Below are positions 22,491 to 33,400 of a stretch of 64,000 nt of DNA, piece after piece. Each line of letters begins with the position of its first letter. Within the stretch, counting starts at the first letter, position 1. Origin of the DNA: Zhengitettix transpicula. Lineage: Eukaryota > Arthropoda > Insecta > Orthoptera > Tetrigidae. The DNA lies in NCBI GenBank assembly GCA_037074705.1, contig CM073591.1, forward strand, positions 183,483,432 through 183,547,431, written 5' to 3'. The notes beneath the pieces were generated by a model. It searched no databases. It was not told the origin of the DNA and worked only from the letters and a program-made list of their open reading frames with translations. Both the position numbers and the translations under genes were made by a program.

Positions 22491-23890
22491 AATATTTCAT
22501 ATTTTGTGAACTGTACTAAAATTTCAGTTCTTACATATTTACAAATGGTTGGCTATCACGTATAAAAGAAACCAAGGGTTTCACTTTTTTGTAATTATTG
22601 AAAAGATTGACTCTTATAATGTGGTTCACATTCTTACATAAATATATAGTCTGTGCTGTGGTGACTCATAAGTGACGTAACTCGTTATGTATTATTAATT
22701 AACGAGTTAATTACTGATGCTTTGACACAGCCCGGCGTCGTGTAGTTTGTTACTTGCACCTGGTTACCGAACAGAGTTCAGTGTTTGCTCTCGTCGAGAA
22801 AGCTGTCATCACTAATGTAGTTTTACAGATGCAATTTGGACATTTGGGACAGTATATTTATTTTCTGTTTTTTAATCTTTACTTTAACATGACAATTCAT
22901 GATATTCTTAATTTATATTCCGGCAAGTCAGTTTTTACCCAGAGTAATCGTTTAAGTTATTTTAAATATAAAGCGGGTTTTGTCGGATCTAAGCATCTGC
23001 TAAGGATCAGCTCGTGCCTGGGGCGAGGGAGTCAGGAAGCTGAGCAGTGTTAATGGACGCCCTTGAGACAATGCGTCTTCTCTTTACCTTGCTCTCACGG
23101 AGTGTCCCTGACTGCTATTGTCCCGTAGATCAATATGGAAGCTACACGCTGCCTGCCATCTATCGCACAGTGCCAAGACCGTTAACAGCACGTGCCCACT
23201 AAAGCGTTTCTTTCTGCAGATTCAGTTTTATGTTTAAGCGTAACAACGTGTTGAGAAACTCAAAAGTTTTTATTCACGCTCTGAATGACCGTAACTAAAC
23301 ATGCGTAAACAGCGTCGGAGGCCAATTGTGGTGAAGCATGATCAGTGATTCCAACATATTTTAATGTCAATTATTTCCTTACTTCTCTTGTTTTAGAAAC
23401 TTAGCCGTTTTGTTTTGAGGTGATTCCCAACTATTGATAAAATGTCTTGTATTTTGTCTCAATAGATGAGTAATTTATCTCATTAATAATGTGTAATGGT
23501 TGATATGTATCGATTTCTCCTATTTAAAGTCCGTTCACGGAAGTGTCCGAACTTAAAAGTTTTTCGAATAATGTATTTCTTCCTGCACTTCAAATGTTGA
23601 ATTTAGTGCAATCCTTTGTTGAGGAGAGTGGGCATGGCTATTTCTCGATTTAGTATTTAACTTTTTTCGAAAACATATTTTATGTATAATTATCATACCC
23701 AAACTAATAACGACAATATAAAGTCGATTTGATTTTATCAAAAGGGAATTTCGTGTATACAATTGCTGTAACTATTGTTGAAATCTGGCATTCATTATTC
23801 ATAGCAAGCGTATTTTATGAGCATTAATAAATAACGCCTACCTTACTTCTTATGTTAACGAAAACATTATCCACTTCAAAATAAAGCATA
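22491..23890. other. Non-coding stretch
   Basis: No gene was recognised. A small GC-richer patch at 22990-23180 includes a frame ending at 23053 without motifs. Confidence 0.5.
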
Positions 23891-23894
23891 ATTG

Positions 23895-23947
23895 TTAAAG
23901 TACGTTGAAGTTCACAGAAGAGGTTCTTCATCAGACTCGTACTTTAA
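23895..23947 (-). ncRNA. Candidate type I hammerhead-like ribozyme motif
   Basis: On the minus strand a perfect 10-bp outer stem (TTAAAGTACG with CGTACTTTAA) encloses the full CTGATGA core (23928-23934). A 4-bp hairpin AGAA-CCUC-UUCU follows directly, then GTGAACTTCAA. Outer stem, CUGANGA, stem II and a GAA block occur in hammerhead order. The GAAAC box is degenerate (GUGAAC), so activity is doubtful. It is probably a relic of a Penelope-like or retrozyme-type repeat. Confidence 0.45.
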
Positions 23948-25700
23948 ATATTTTAGTAGATTGTTTTCCGTATCTAAACGCTTGATTTTATATTCAAATT
24001 AAATGTATATACATTATATTTATAATAGTGGCTGGAACGTTAAACAAATTAAATTTATATTGTTATAAAACGACATTCCCGTTGGCTGTCATTTAGTCGC
24101 TGAAGGGAACCGGGCTGTCGAGGTCTGATTGAAAATCGATCGGGTCCGATGATGTTTCCAAGACGGACGGAGTCAAAACCTTTGACCTTCACAGAAGACA
24201 TTAATCTCTACGATACCCGTAAATTACACTTTAAGGAGCCCTGTACTTATATCGTCGATCAATGGAATTTGCTGGTGATGGAAACCGTTCTTCATAGTCG
24301 AAGAAGACGAGAAATCAGGAATCATGTATGTTTTGCTCCTATTGATAAAATTTCTTTTGGTTTTTTGAAAGTACATCAGAGGATTTATTTATATCCGAAA
24401 AACTTTATTTTAGTACTTACCAACATATATTCTCTGTACGTTACATGGAGCACAGCCTGAGAATAGAATCTTATTTTTGTTTAAGTATCATAATTTCTCA
24501 GACCTTTTCAAAATCAAATGACGTGAAGTGGAAATTGAAGAAGGAAATTTTTGTTTAGGATTGGTATTTTAACGTAAGGATTATTTTTATTTTCCTTATT
24601 TTCTGTATTGTGCTCTCGTAAAATGTCTAATATTTTATGTAACTACCACCCATTTGTAGTCTAATACAAATACAAAATAAATAGATGTTTAATAAATTAT
24701 TTTACTTGCATTTATTAACATTTAATGGATGGTGAAGATATTACATTGTCATTTGCTAATCACATTCTCAAATGTAGAGTTGTGGGATCATACTTGACGA
24801 AGCCTATGTCTTTATGGATGTTACGTTTCGATGCTAGGGCTTTATGTGCTTCAAATGACTGGATAAACTGTGAATAGACAATTATTTTCCAGCTCAATAA
24901 ACAATCGCTTCTTGTAAATGTAAGAATAATTTTAAAATTGAAAGACCACGTTTCTCTATCACAGTTTCTCATTATTGTCACATTATGGTTATCTTTCATA
25001 CTTATTTGAAAGTTGATATTCTCGTTTAATGTGCATGGGAACCGAACTTCTGTGTAGATATCGTATAAAAATGCTGCTGTATATGTTGATTTATATTAAT
25101 GGGCTTCAGATGAAAATTTTCCCTTACAAATAATTTGGGACATAGGGGCGATTATTTTTTATTACCAGTTGCTTCGTTTCTCAATACCAATTTCGCCTTT
25201 GTCAGAAACATTCTTTTTAGTCTACGTACTTCGCTCGCCTTTGGAATAGGTTACGACTATGTCTAGGGGCCTATGTGACCCAACTTCGATGTGAAATAAC
25301 GGATTTTGATAGTTTGGTGACTAAATCTCCTATAATCATTCGGCAATGACAAGTATTAGCCTACTATCTTTAGCAGTGTTCTATTCGACTTCTTTACACT
25401 ACAAAACACTTCCCCTGAAATATGATGGCATTACAGTAATGTGAGAAATTTTAAAATAGTACTGTATTAGGAAATCCGTTCCATTTGACATTCATGATCT
25501 TGGATATGACGATGCCATTAAGATAATGTCAAGTTGTAATGAAACAATACTTAATTTAGGAGAGTTTTTTGATCGATGAGTATAATTTCTTTTCAGGTGA
25601 ACGCTCATTAGTTTTAAAAAGGAAGCTCCTGTTATAGCTTCGTGTACGTACATTTCTAAATGCGAGACGCAAATTTCGAGCACTCGCACCAAATTGAGCT
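23948..25700. other. Non-coding stretch
   Basis: Nothing recognised. The 103-codon plus frame at 24149-24460 begins in a mildly GC-rich patch but shows no family motif. Confidence 0.45.
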
Positions 25701-26160
25701 CGTTTTATGCGGATTTAGTCGCCGCTGATTGGTTCTAAATGGCGGAATGAAACGTCGAGGCCCGCCGTCGTAATTTTCTTTTCTTTGAGTAGTTGAATGT
25801 GCGGAGGGAGAGGGATACGCGACGCGACGTTCGGAGCACAATACGCGTACAGTTTTACTTGTGACGTCCCCTTGGAAAAGAAGCGCTCGCTTCTCAGCAT
25901 AAGATTAAAAATAAAAGAGCAGCAGCGAGCGCGTTGCGGAATAGTGTGGTTGGAGAGGTTGGAAAGAGGAGGGGGAGAGCTCGCAAAAAGCACGCAGAAT
26001 TTGTTCTGAAATGTATTTCAGCGTTTCTCTGGCAAACCCTTTCTCTGTGGCCCTTTGTGTGGAGGTTTTATAATCCGCAGGCCCGGTAACTGCGTTAAAC
26101 TGTCCCCAGTTCAGCCCCCGGCGAAATCCTATGATTGGCTCACAATGGCGCCATACCACT
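25700..26160. promoter_or_regulatory. CpG island with two CCAAT/YY1-like composite sites
   Basis: A CpG- and purine-rich island is bracketed by two composites. ATTGG (25728) with ATGGCG (25739) and ATTGG (26134) with ATGGCG (26145) are both 11 bp start to start. Overlapping open frames on both strands (60-92 codons) lack motifs and are probably compositional. This is a plausible promoter or first-exon region of an unseen gene. Confidence 0.45.
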
Positions 26161-26399
26161 TTCTCCTTCATTAAATTTAATTTTAAATATCAATCCTCTG
26201 TTAAGGTTGAAGGACGCCCCTGTTTATATTTTTATTGCAGTATTTTGTTTTAATTTTTTAGAACTTCCAAATAGTTTCAGCATGCCTACTGCAGTTTTTG
26301 ACAGACTATTAGCTCAATCATATGTATTAACACTACTATAATATTCTTTATGAAATTTTATATTCAGTATGTCCGAAGCTTGACCTATGATTCTATTTC
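26161..26399. other. Non-coding stretch
   Basis: AT-rich; the 68-codon frame at 26135-26341 has no motif. Confidence 0.45.
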
Positions 26400-26749
26400 G
26401 CTTCAATATTTTCTAATCATGGCAGCGATACAACAATTGTGTAACAATTGACCACGGCAAACATTCCTACAATAACGACTACTTTATAAGACCATGGGCT
26501 AAAAGCGATAAACGGGAAGCTGACCTTTTTACAAAATACCTCAGAAAGATTTTTACTATTGCCGATAATATAGCTAATCAACAAATCCCCCTTTCAAATC
26601 CCTTCCAATTCTATTAAACGGGGGTTGTCACCACCTGATTACCCTCATGAAACCTGTTAATCTGAAAGAGAAAACAGATTTTATAGAAAATAACTGAGAT
26701 CACGAAATAATTACTAGATTTACACCAAACCAAACTAAAGACGGATTAT

Positions 26750-27335
26750 TAATTAGAAAATTAATTAGAAAAATATCCAAACACAAACAAAAGAAGTTTC
26801 TCGAAACCTTGTTCCTTTCCTCACGTGGTAAGAAAACTAAAAAATACAATAGCCTAGAGCGATACAACTGCACAATACAGTTGACAAAACTCAAAAGCTA
26901 ATAAAACGCATTAAAATGGGCCATCTGGTTTTGAAACTGTTAATGACTAAGTCATTTGGAATAGAGTTGAAACGACATCAAGAGAAATTAAAGAGTGGTC
27001 ATAAGGGACGGTGAGGTGTTTGATTTTATCAATAAATTGGTAATAATTTTTCCTACAACTATAACATGTTTTCTAAAGCCCTCAATGAAGAAACCCACTA
27101 TTCATTAGGGGACTAAACGAAAAAAAAAACAGTCCGGTCCCTTATTGTTACTCTTACATTTCTGTTGTCCCACTGTCGTTGCGTTTTCTTCGCTTTTGAG
27201 TTTTGTCAACTGAATTGTGCAGTTGTGTCGCTCTTGTGATTTTTGGTTTTCTTATCACCTGAAGAAAGGAACAAGGTTTCCAGAAACGTTGTGTGGTATC
27301 ATCACTTCTTTTGTCTGTATTTAGTTATTTTTCGT
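26750..27335. repeat. Family A inverted pair inside the Jockey copy
   Basis: The left copy (26750-26905, minus) and right copy (27190-27335, plus) share 'acaact/gcacaat.cagttgacaaaactcaaaag' and the GGAACAAGG hairpin region. In the right copy CTGAAGA is at 27259-27265 and GAAAC at 27283-27287, separated by a GGAA/UUCC-type hairpin. The middle holds a block also found at 10841-10880. It looks like a short element with inverted ends, possibly Penelope-like. Confidence 0.6.
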
Positions 27336-27427
27336 ATTTTTAATTTTCAAAACAGACGTAAATTTTTCTTATTAAAGAAGAATTATCCCGATTAAACAAC
27401 AAAACATCTCCAAGTAAGCACAATAAT

Positions 27428-27592
27428 AAAGATTGAAGTTTTCTCGTTGAATTGTTTGTATAAACAGTTCTCGGATTCTTAACCGAGTTGAATTTACGTA
27501 AAACGACAGAAGATGATGACAGAGCAACTCATCGAAACGTCGTTCTACGTAAATCCTACTCGGTTAGAAGCCAGATAACTGTTTATGCAAGT
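27428..27592 (+). repeat. Palindromic hammerhead-like repeat ('aacagttctcgg' family)
   Basis: Arms ATAAACAGTTCTCGGATTCT and its near-complement, plus inner arms TTTACGTAAAACGAC and GTCGTTCTACGTAAA, surround GATGATGACAGAGC, then CTCATCGAAACG. It is related to 13930-14095, and both are preceded by 'aagattgaagt'. Confidence 0.55.
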
Positions 27593-28745
27593 TCTACAAT
27601 GCTTAAAGAGCTCCCAAGAATTGCAGCATTGTACTTCTATTATATTTATCAATGCGGAACTGAGATTGCAGTAATTCTGCTATGCCGAAGAAACACAACG
27701 TAACCTCGTACAGACCAATAAGTCTCATCTATTTTATCGAAATGGCTTCAAAATTATTATTACACAAATAAATCCTCTCCAGAACGTAATTTCTCAGCAT
27801 CAATTCCGAAACTCCCATTCAACAATTAAACATCACAAAATGAACAAATCTTTAGAAAACAAAAAATATCGTCCTTCCATATTTCTTTATATAAGCCAGG
27901 CATTTGACAAAGTATCTCACGACAGCTTTCTCCAAAAAAATTAAACGCTGCCTCCCATGTTATACTTGTTTAAACCCTAACTATGTAATCGATAATTCAT
28001 GACTAGAGTTAATGGAGAAGTTTCTAACATCCAGCCAATAAGATCAGGAGTACCTCAAGGACGTGTTCTGAGACCGTTTCTTTATCTATTATACACATCA
28101 GAGTTACCCCTCAACAACTAACAATTTGAATGGACTATTTCTGACGAGACATTGATACTAGCTAGTGACGAATATCCTGATAATACAATACCCCATCTAC
28201 AAACATAATCTAAAATTACTGAAAGATTGGAGAACCGAATGGAAAATAAAAATCAACGAAAGTAAATAAACACATGTAACTTTTACACTTCGAAAAAGCC
28301 ATTTAATAATATAATAATACCCGAATCACAGTCTGTCCGATATTTGAGAATTCACTTGGACAAAGACTAGCATCGTGAAAAGGGAAAACAGGTTCATCTA
28401 AAATATAAAAAATTTAACCGGGTTCTAGGTAAAAGATCTCGGCTTACACTGGAAAACAAAGTTTTGGTAGATAAAGCCTTTATCAAGCAGAAAAGTACTT
28501 ATGGCATCGAACTTTGCGGCTGTGCCAGTATTTGAAGCATTGCTGTTCTCCAAAGAAGCCAATCTAAGATCCTCCGATTTATAAATGACTAGCCTTGGTA
28601 CGTCTGGAATCACACAATTAACTTACTGACTTCAACATACTGTTTTTGATTGACGTAATCCGAGAAAGAAACAAGAAACACTTTGGAAAGATTGAAAAAC
28701 TTTATTTGCCCCCAGTCCGAGTGAAAAATTTGTCCTGAGATTTTT

Positions 28746-30339
28746 CCTGTTTGCTAGATAAGATGAGAAACTAGAATTAAAATTCAAGCTATTCTATAAT
28801 ATTTTATTTTCCTTAGTAAGATATTATGCTCTACACAGTCAAACGAGGTCACAGAAACTTTTTTATTTGTTTAGTTTTCAGATCTCATGAGTCTCTTTGA
28901 AAATAGTTTTGTCAGTTGATATTTTTCTCTGAATACAAATGAGTTTGTAAGCATTTAAGATATTATCAACCCCACGGCAGACCACAGTTTCAAATATTTT
29001 ACACAGTACTGGCATATGGAATGTTGTTTAGAAATTACCAGTCTTTTGTACATACATTCTTAATTAGCAGGAAAGATGTCACTTAGCAGTGACAGTTTCT
29101 ATCAGCAATGTTTGTTTTTAAAACAATACTTGTTAATCCATTATAACCTTATATTTTCATTATTTAATGATTTTATAATTTGAATTTTTTATGTTATTGT
29201 AAATCAAATATTCATTACGTTGCCAGATACAGTTATATGTGCTGATTTAATGCTACTCCCTATAATTTTTATGAAACATATAAAAAACAATTATTGAACT
29301 GATTAAATTTGTTATGTGCTCAGATTTAATTTCAATTTTTGTTGTCCCTGGTCAGTAGGACATGAATGATTTCTCTCTCTCTTTTAATTACCTTCCAAAT
29401 CATTTAAATTTGTTGATAATATTGTTTATGCTATTTTTAAAGTACATATTTTAGCAGCTATTATGACTCCAATCAATATTTTACAGAGACTTTCGTCTGA
29501 TACAACTATCATGACTTGAAGTAAGTCATTAGAATTGACTTTCAGAGTTGTTCAACAGGCTAGGCACACCCTAATTATTAGCTATAAATAGGGCATCAAT
29601 ATTCTATGGATTTTTAACAAGTTAATTTGGGAATAATTTGGTAGTCTTAAATTACAAAAAGAAACTTACATTAAAATGAATAATTTTATAATACTAATAA
29701 TTCATATTCAAATTAAAAATTACTATTTTATTTTACAGTTATTCATTGCTTTTACTATGATGATAAATTTTAATACCTTCTTTCTTAAGTTTAAAATTAT
29801 GAGATGATCTAAAAACTTGATACCATTTTGAGCTCTTGAATTTCAAAATTGTTTTACAGACAAATAGAGAGATACTAATCCATCTGAAAGTTTGTTTATA
29901 GTTTTTGCAGACTTACTCAATTTCTCTCTAACAAACTGATATATTTCATATTGGCATCAATGCAGGAGGAAACTATTATTTAAATACTACAGTAACCAAC
30001 AAAAATATTAAATTCCTAAAAATAATGCTTAATATTCAGTACTATCCTAATTTTCCCAATATTTTCCAAACTCTCATACATTCATTTTCAAATAACCATC
30101 ATATATATGACCTAGGAGACATTGACTTTTATGCATGCATATGTATCCATAAGTATATTTTATTTTATACATATCTTGATCATTATTCTTATTTGTTTTA
30201 TTTTTATAAATGTTTTGTATCAATCTACTAACATATTCAGTTGATTCATAATCTGTTTTACACTATTTTTGTTGTAATTTCAATGACTTCATGATAAATA
30301 TACTGTTATCAAACTAATTTGTGTGGTTTATTATTGCAG
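28746..30339. other. Non-coding, upstream part of a helicase intron
   Basis: Very AT-rich. The exon at 30340 begins mid-codon after a splice acceptor, so this must be intron if the gene extends upstream. I searched for an exon encoding a Walker A (GSGKS/T) and did not find one. Confidence 0.5.
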
Positions 30340-30413
30340 AAAGAGCAAATTTGCAGGATGCTATCCCAGAAAATAGGGAGGTCACTAATATTTATTTACA
30401 AGATAGGAACCAG
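30340..30413 (+). CDS. BRIP1: BRIP1 exon (first one detected)
   Basis: Acceptor ttattgcag and donor CAG|gtaatg. It enters with two bases of a split codon and leaves in phase 0, encoding 24 residues including [10 protein letters not shown]. This region between the Walker A and Ia exons is poorly conserved, so the call rests on splice sites, phase and position. Confidence 0.6.
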
Positions 30414-33400
30414 GTAATGATATCTCATATATCAAGAACTGATAATGTGTGGATTAAAATATGCATAATAGTAAAGTAGATCATATATTAATAATTATCT
30501 TGTTCTTATTAATTAATTAATGCCTGGTTGAACATGGTTGGTGTCATAAAACAGATTAGTTACATTTCCTTTCCTATTTCCATGTTGTTTATCCTGATGT
30601 GCCTTCACACTTTATCCCAGATAATATTCTTGGAAAGTCTTCTATCCTTCCAATAACGTCCAATTTCCTGTAGTATTTCCAGAAAAATTTTCCAAGTAAC
30701 TTGGTCAAACACCTTTTAATAGTCAATAAAACAAACTTACACTTCCTCCTTGACTGCTAGAACTCTCTCTGTTATTATCCTTAGCATTCCTATGACATCA
30801 GTTGTTCCCCTTCCTTTCCAGAAACTAAGTTGATCTCCAATTACTACTCACATTTTATGTTCTTGTCTTCTATTTAGTACACATGCAAAGTTTTTCCCCA
30901 TATAGTTCTGTAATCACACTTCTTGACTTGCTGTTTCTTTTTCAGTGTTATCATAGTTATATATATATATATATACATGGCAGTGAAATATTTTTTTGAC
31001 ACATTATCCAGCTGTAATATTTTTCTCTTCCACTTTTCTTAATTTCCCTATCCCATGTTCCACTTAAAAATTGATATTATATTAAACCCATGTGTAAAAA
31101 AACAAGGTTGTGTTAACATTGTAAGTCTTGTTGGAACTAGATTTCAAGAATTGGTTTCTAAACTACATTTGTGTAAACACCCACACCATAGTTTGGACTA
31201 CCGTACATGATACATAATTTCAATAACATTCTGTCAGCCCATGTTTTTGCCTTTTTGCAACTCAATTTAGCTTATGTATGGAGATTTCTTTGTTGATTGT
31301 AATTTTTTTTTTGTATCACAGAGTAATATATTTGAATTCCCATAGTCAACAACTTCTGAGTTCAGAAATTCAAGAAATATCATATTCTTCTCCATTTATT
31401 AATCTTCAATTATGAAACAAAGTAAAAATTATTTTTCTCAAATCATTGTTTTCTTCCAAAGTTAAAGTTGCAAGGAATATAATAAAAAATATTTCAATTT
31501 CACATTATCAGACCTATATTGTAGTCAAATTTATAACAAATTACTGCATAGGTTTGTATTGTTTTTTATTATCTGTTACATTAGGCCAAACATTATGCAT
31601 ACTGATGGAAATGAGTCCAATACATTAAATGAATCTCACTGTGTTTTATCAATATTTACAATCACATTTACAATACAACTAGTCTCATGTAGCGACCTGT
31701 TCAACAACATACATGTCTCTGATCGATTGTCTTTAGTCGATAGTATATTGTTAATTTGATGAATATATAACAAGGTTTTATATGTATTTCATGTTTCCCA
31801 TAAGCCAATTGTAAAAAAAAATCATTATGTTTCAGATGGACAGGCCAGCATTTCAACTACAGATGGAAGAAGGTGATTCTTGTATTAATGAAATGCTTCA
31901 GCCACCTTTATTCCCTCAAGAAAATCAGCAGCCACAAGTAAAAAAAATTAGGTAACTGAATTAATTGTGTATAGATAATTTATAATAAAAATAATATACA
32001 TTTATATTTTAAAATTAATTTTTCCAAATTAATATTTTAGAAGATTTCTTTATATTCTCCTGGTACAATCACAGATTTTCTGTATATTTACATTGAGCTG
32101 ATTTTTTTACCACCTTCATCCAGGCAGTAAGTTCTTGATATGGCAGTTGTTACATCCCACATCATACTTACATATGAAAACAATGTCAAAGATAAATGCT
32201 TCTTCATTCTAGAAGAATTACAGACATTAATGCCAGTTTTCTCATCTCATTTCCCTCCACTACCAGGTGCCTTGTTGGAAACAAAAGTGTGTTAATTGAC
32301 TCCACTTCAATCTAAAAAATGTTTGAAAATTAATATGATCACCCTTAACTGTGCCTTTTAGTATTCTGTAACAATATTGAAATTCTGTTAGAGAAAGACA
32401 AAAAGTAGTGGCAAAACGTCCAGCTATGTTTAAATTATTTTCTGTGTAATTGTTTCTCATATTATCTTTGTCTGCAAACTAAGGTCATATTAATTTTTAT
32501 TATTCTGTATCTTTCCCTATCCTTCACTTAAAATTGTACTTCTCAATTTAACATCGTTCATTATCTTGTTTAAGTTCTATGATAGTTACATTATTCTACT
32601 CTTATTACTTTTTATTGTACCAACTATTGCATTTTTCACTTGTCTCATTATCTTGTGTAATCATTTCTGTTTGCTGTTAAAGACTCCTACCATCACTTAT
32701 ATTTTCTGAAATATAATTATTCATATTTTGTTCCTCTGTTTAAAATTCAAATTTTTTCTACAGTACCATATTTGAAATGTATTAACTTTTCTCAGTTTAG
32801 ACTTTACTTTTGATTCACTCCTATTCAATCCTGTACTCCTTTTAAACAGTAATAAGATTATTTCCAAGTTTTGTAATAACACCATTAATTGATAAATAAA
32901 TAGCCAAATAACAGAAATAAAGTTCTAAATATATACCACACAATATTAATGCAATTCTTGTTGCTTTCATCAGGTGATTTAAAGTCAGGCAAGGTGTCAA
33001 ACTCAAAATAAAAGCTAAAATTAAGCTTATCAAAAAAACAATGACAAGGCATAGAGGGTTTAATGTAACAATAAGGGATTGTAGCCATTGTTGAGCTTCA
33101 TAGTATAAAGTTTTATAAATGTAAATGATATAGTGTAACATAATGATTTGGGTGGGTGGTATGGAATAGATCCTTTAAATAAAAATCATTTAATTTATTT
33201 GATTACTAAATATTAAAATCAATTAACAGGGTTATTACAATTTGAATTATTAGGTACTTACTAAATACTAGATACTCAAATTAAAACATTATTTAGTTCA
33301 AATGAAACGGTCATGGCTTATGGGCATTGTGTAGCAGAAATCTTGTCAAACACATCTTAATGTGAAAATACAGACACACCTGATTGATTTTCTCTCATCA

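Larger units (their letters stand above)
26400..28745 (+). mobile_element. Decayed Jockey-clade LINE, interrupted
   Basis: The segment 26430-26640 resembles the region between endonuclease and RT in Jockey elements (ADLFTKYLRKIFTIADN). From about 27600 the RT is readable in pieces: SYRPISLI, QAFDKVSHDSFL, IRSGVPQGRVL.PFLYLLYTSELP, an altered DET at the YADD position, VRYLRIHLDKD, and a C-terminal part resembling the copy at 43836-47434. Many stops and frameshifts make it an old dead copy. It is interrupted at about 26700-27592 by palindromic repeats. Confidence 0.8.
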
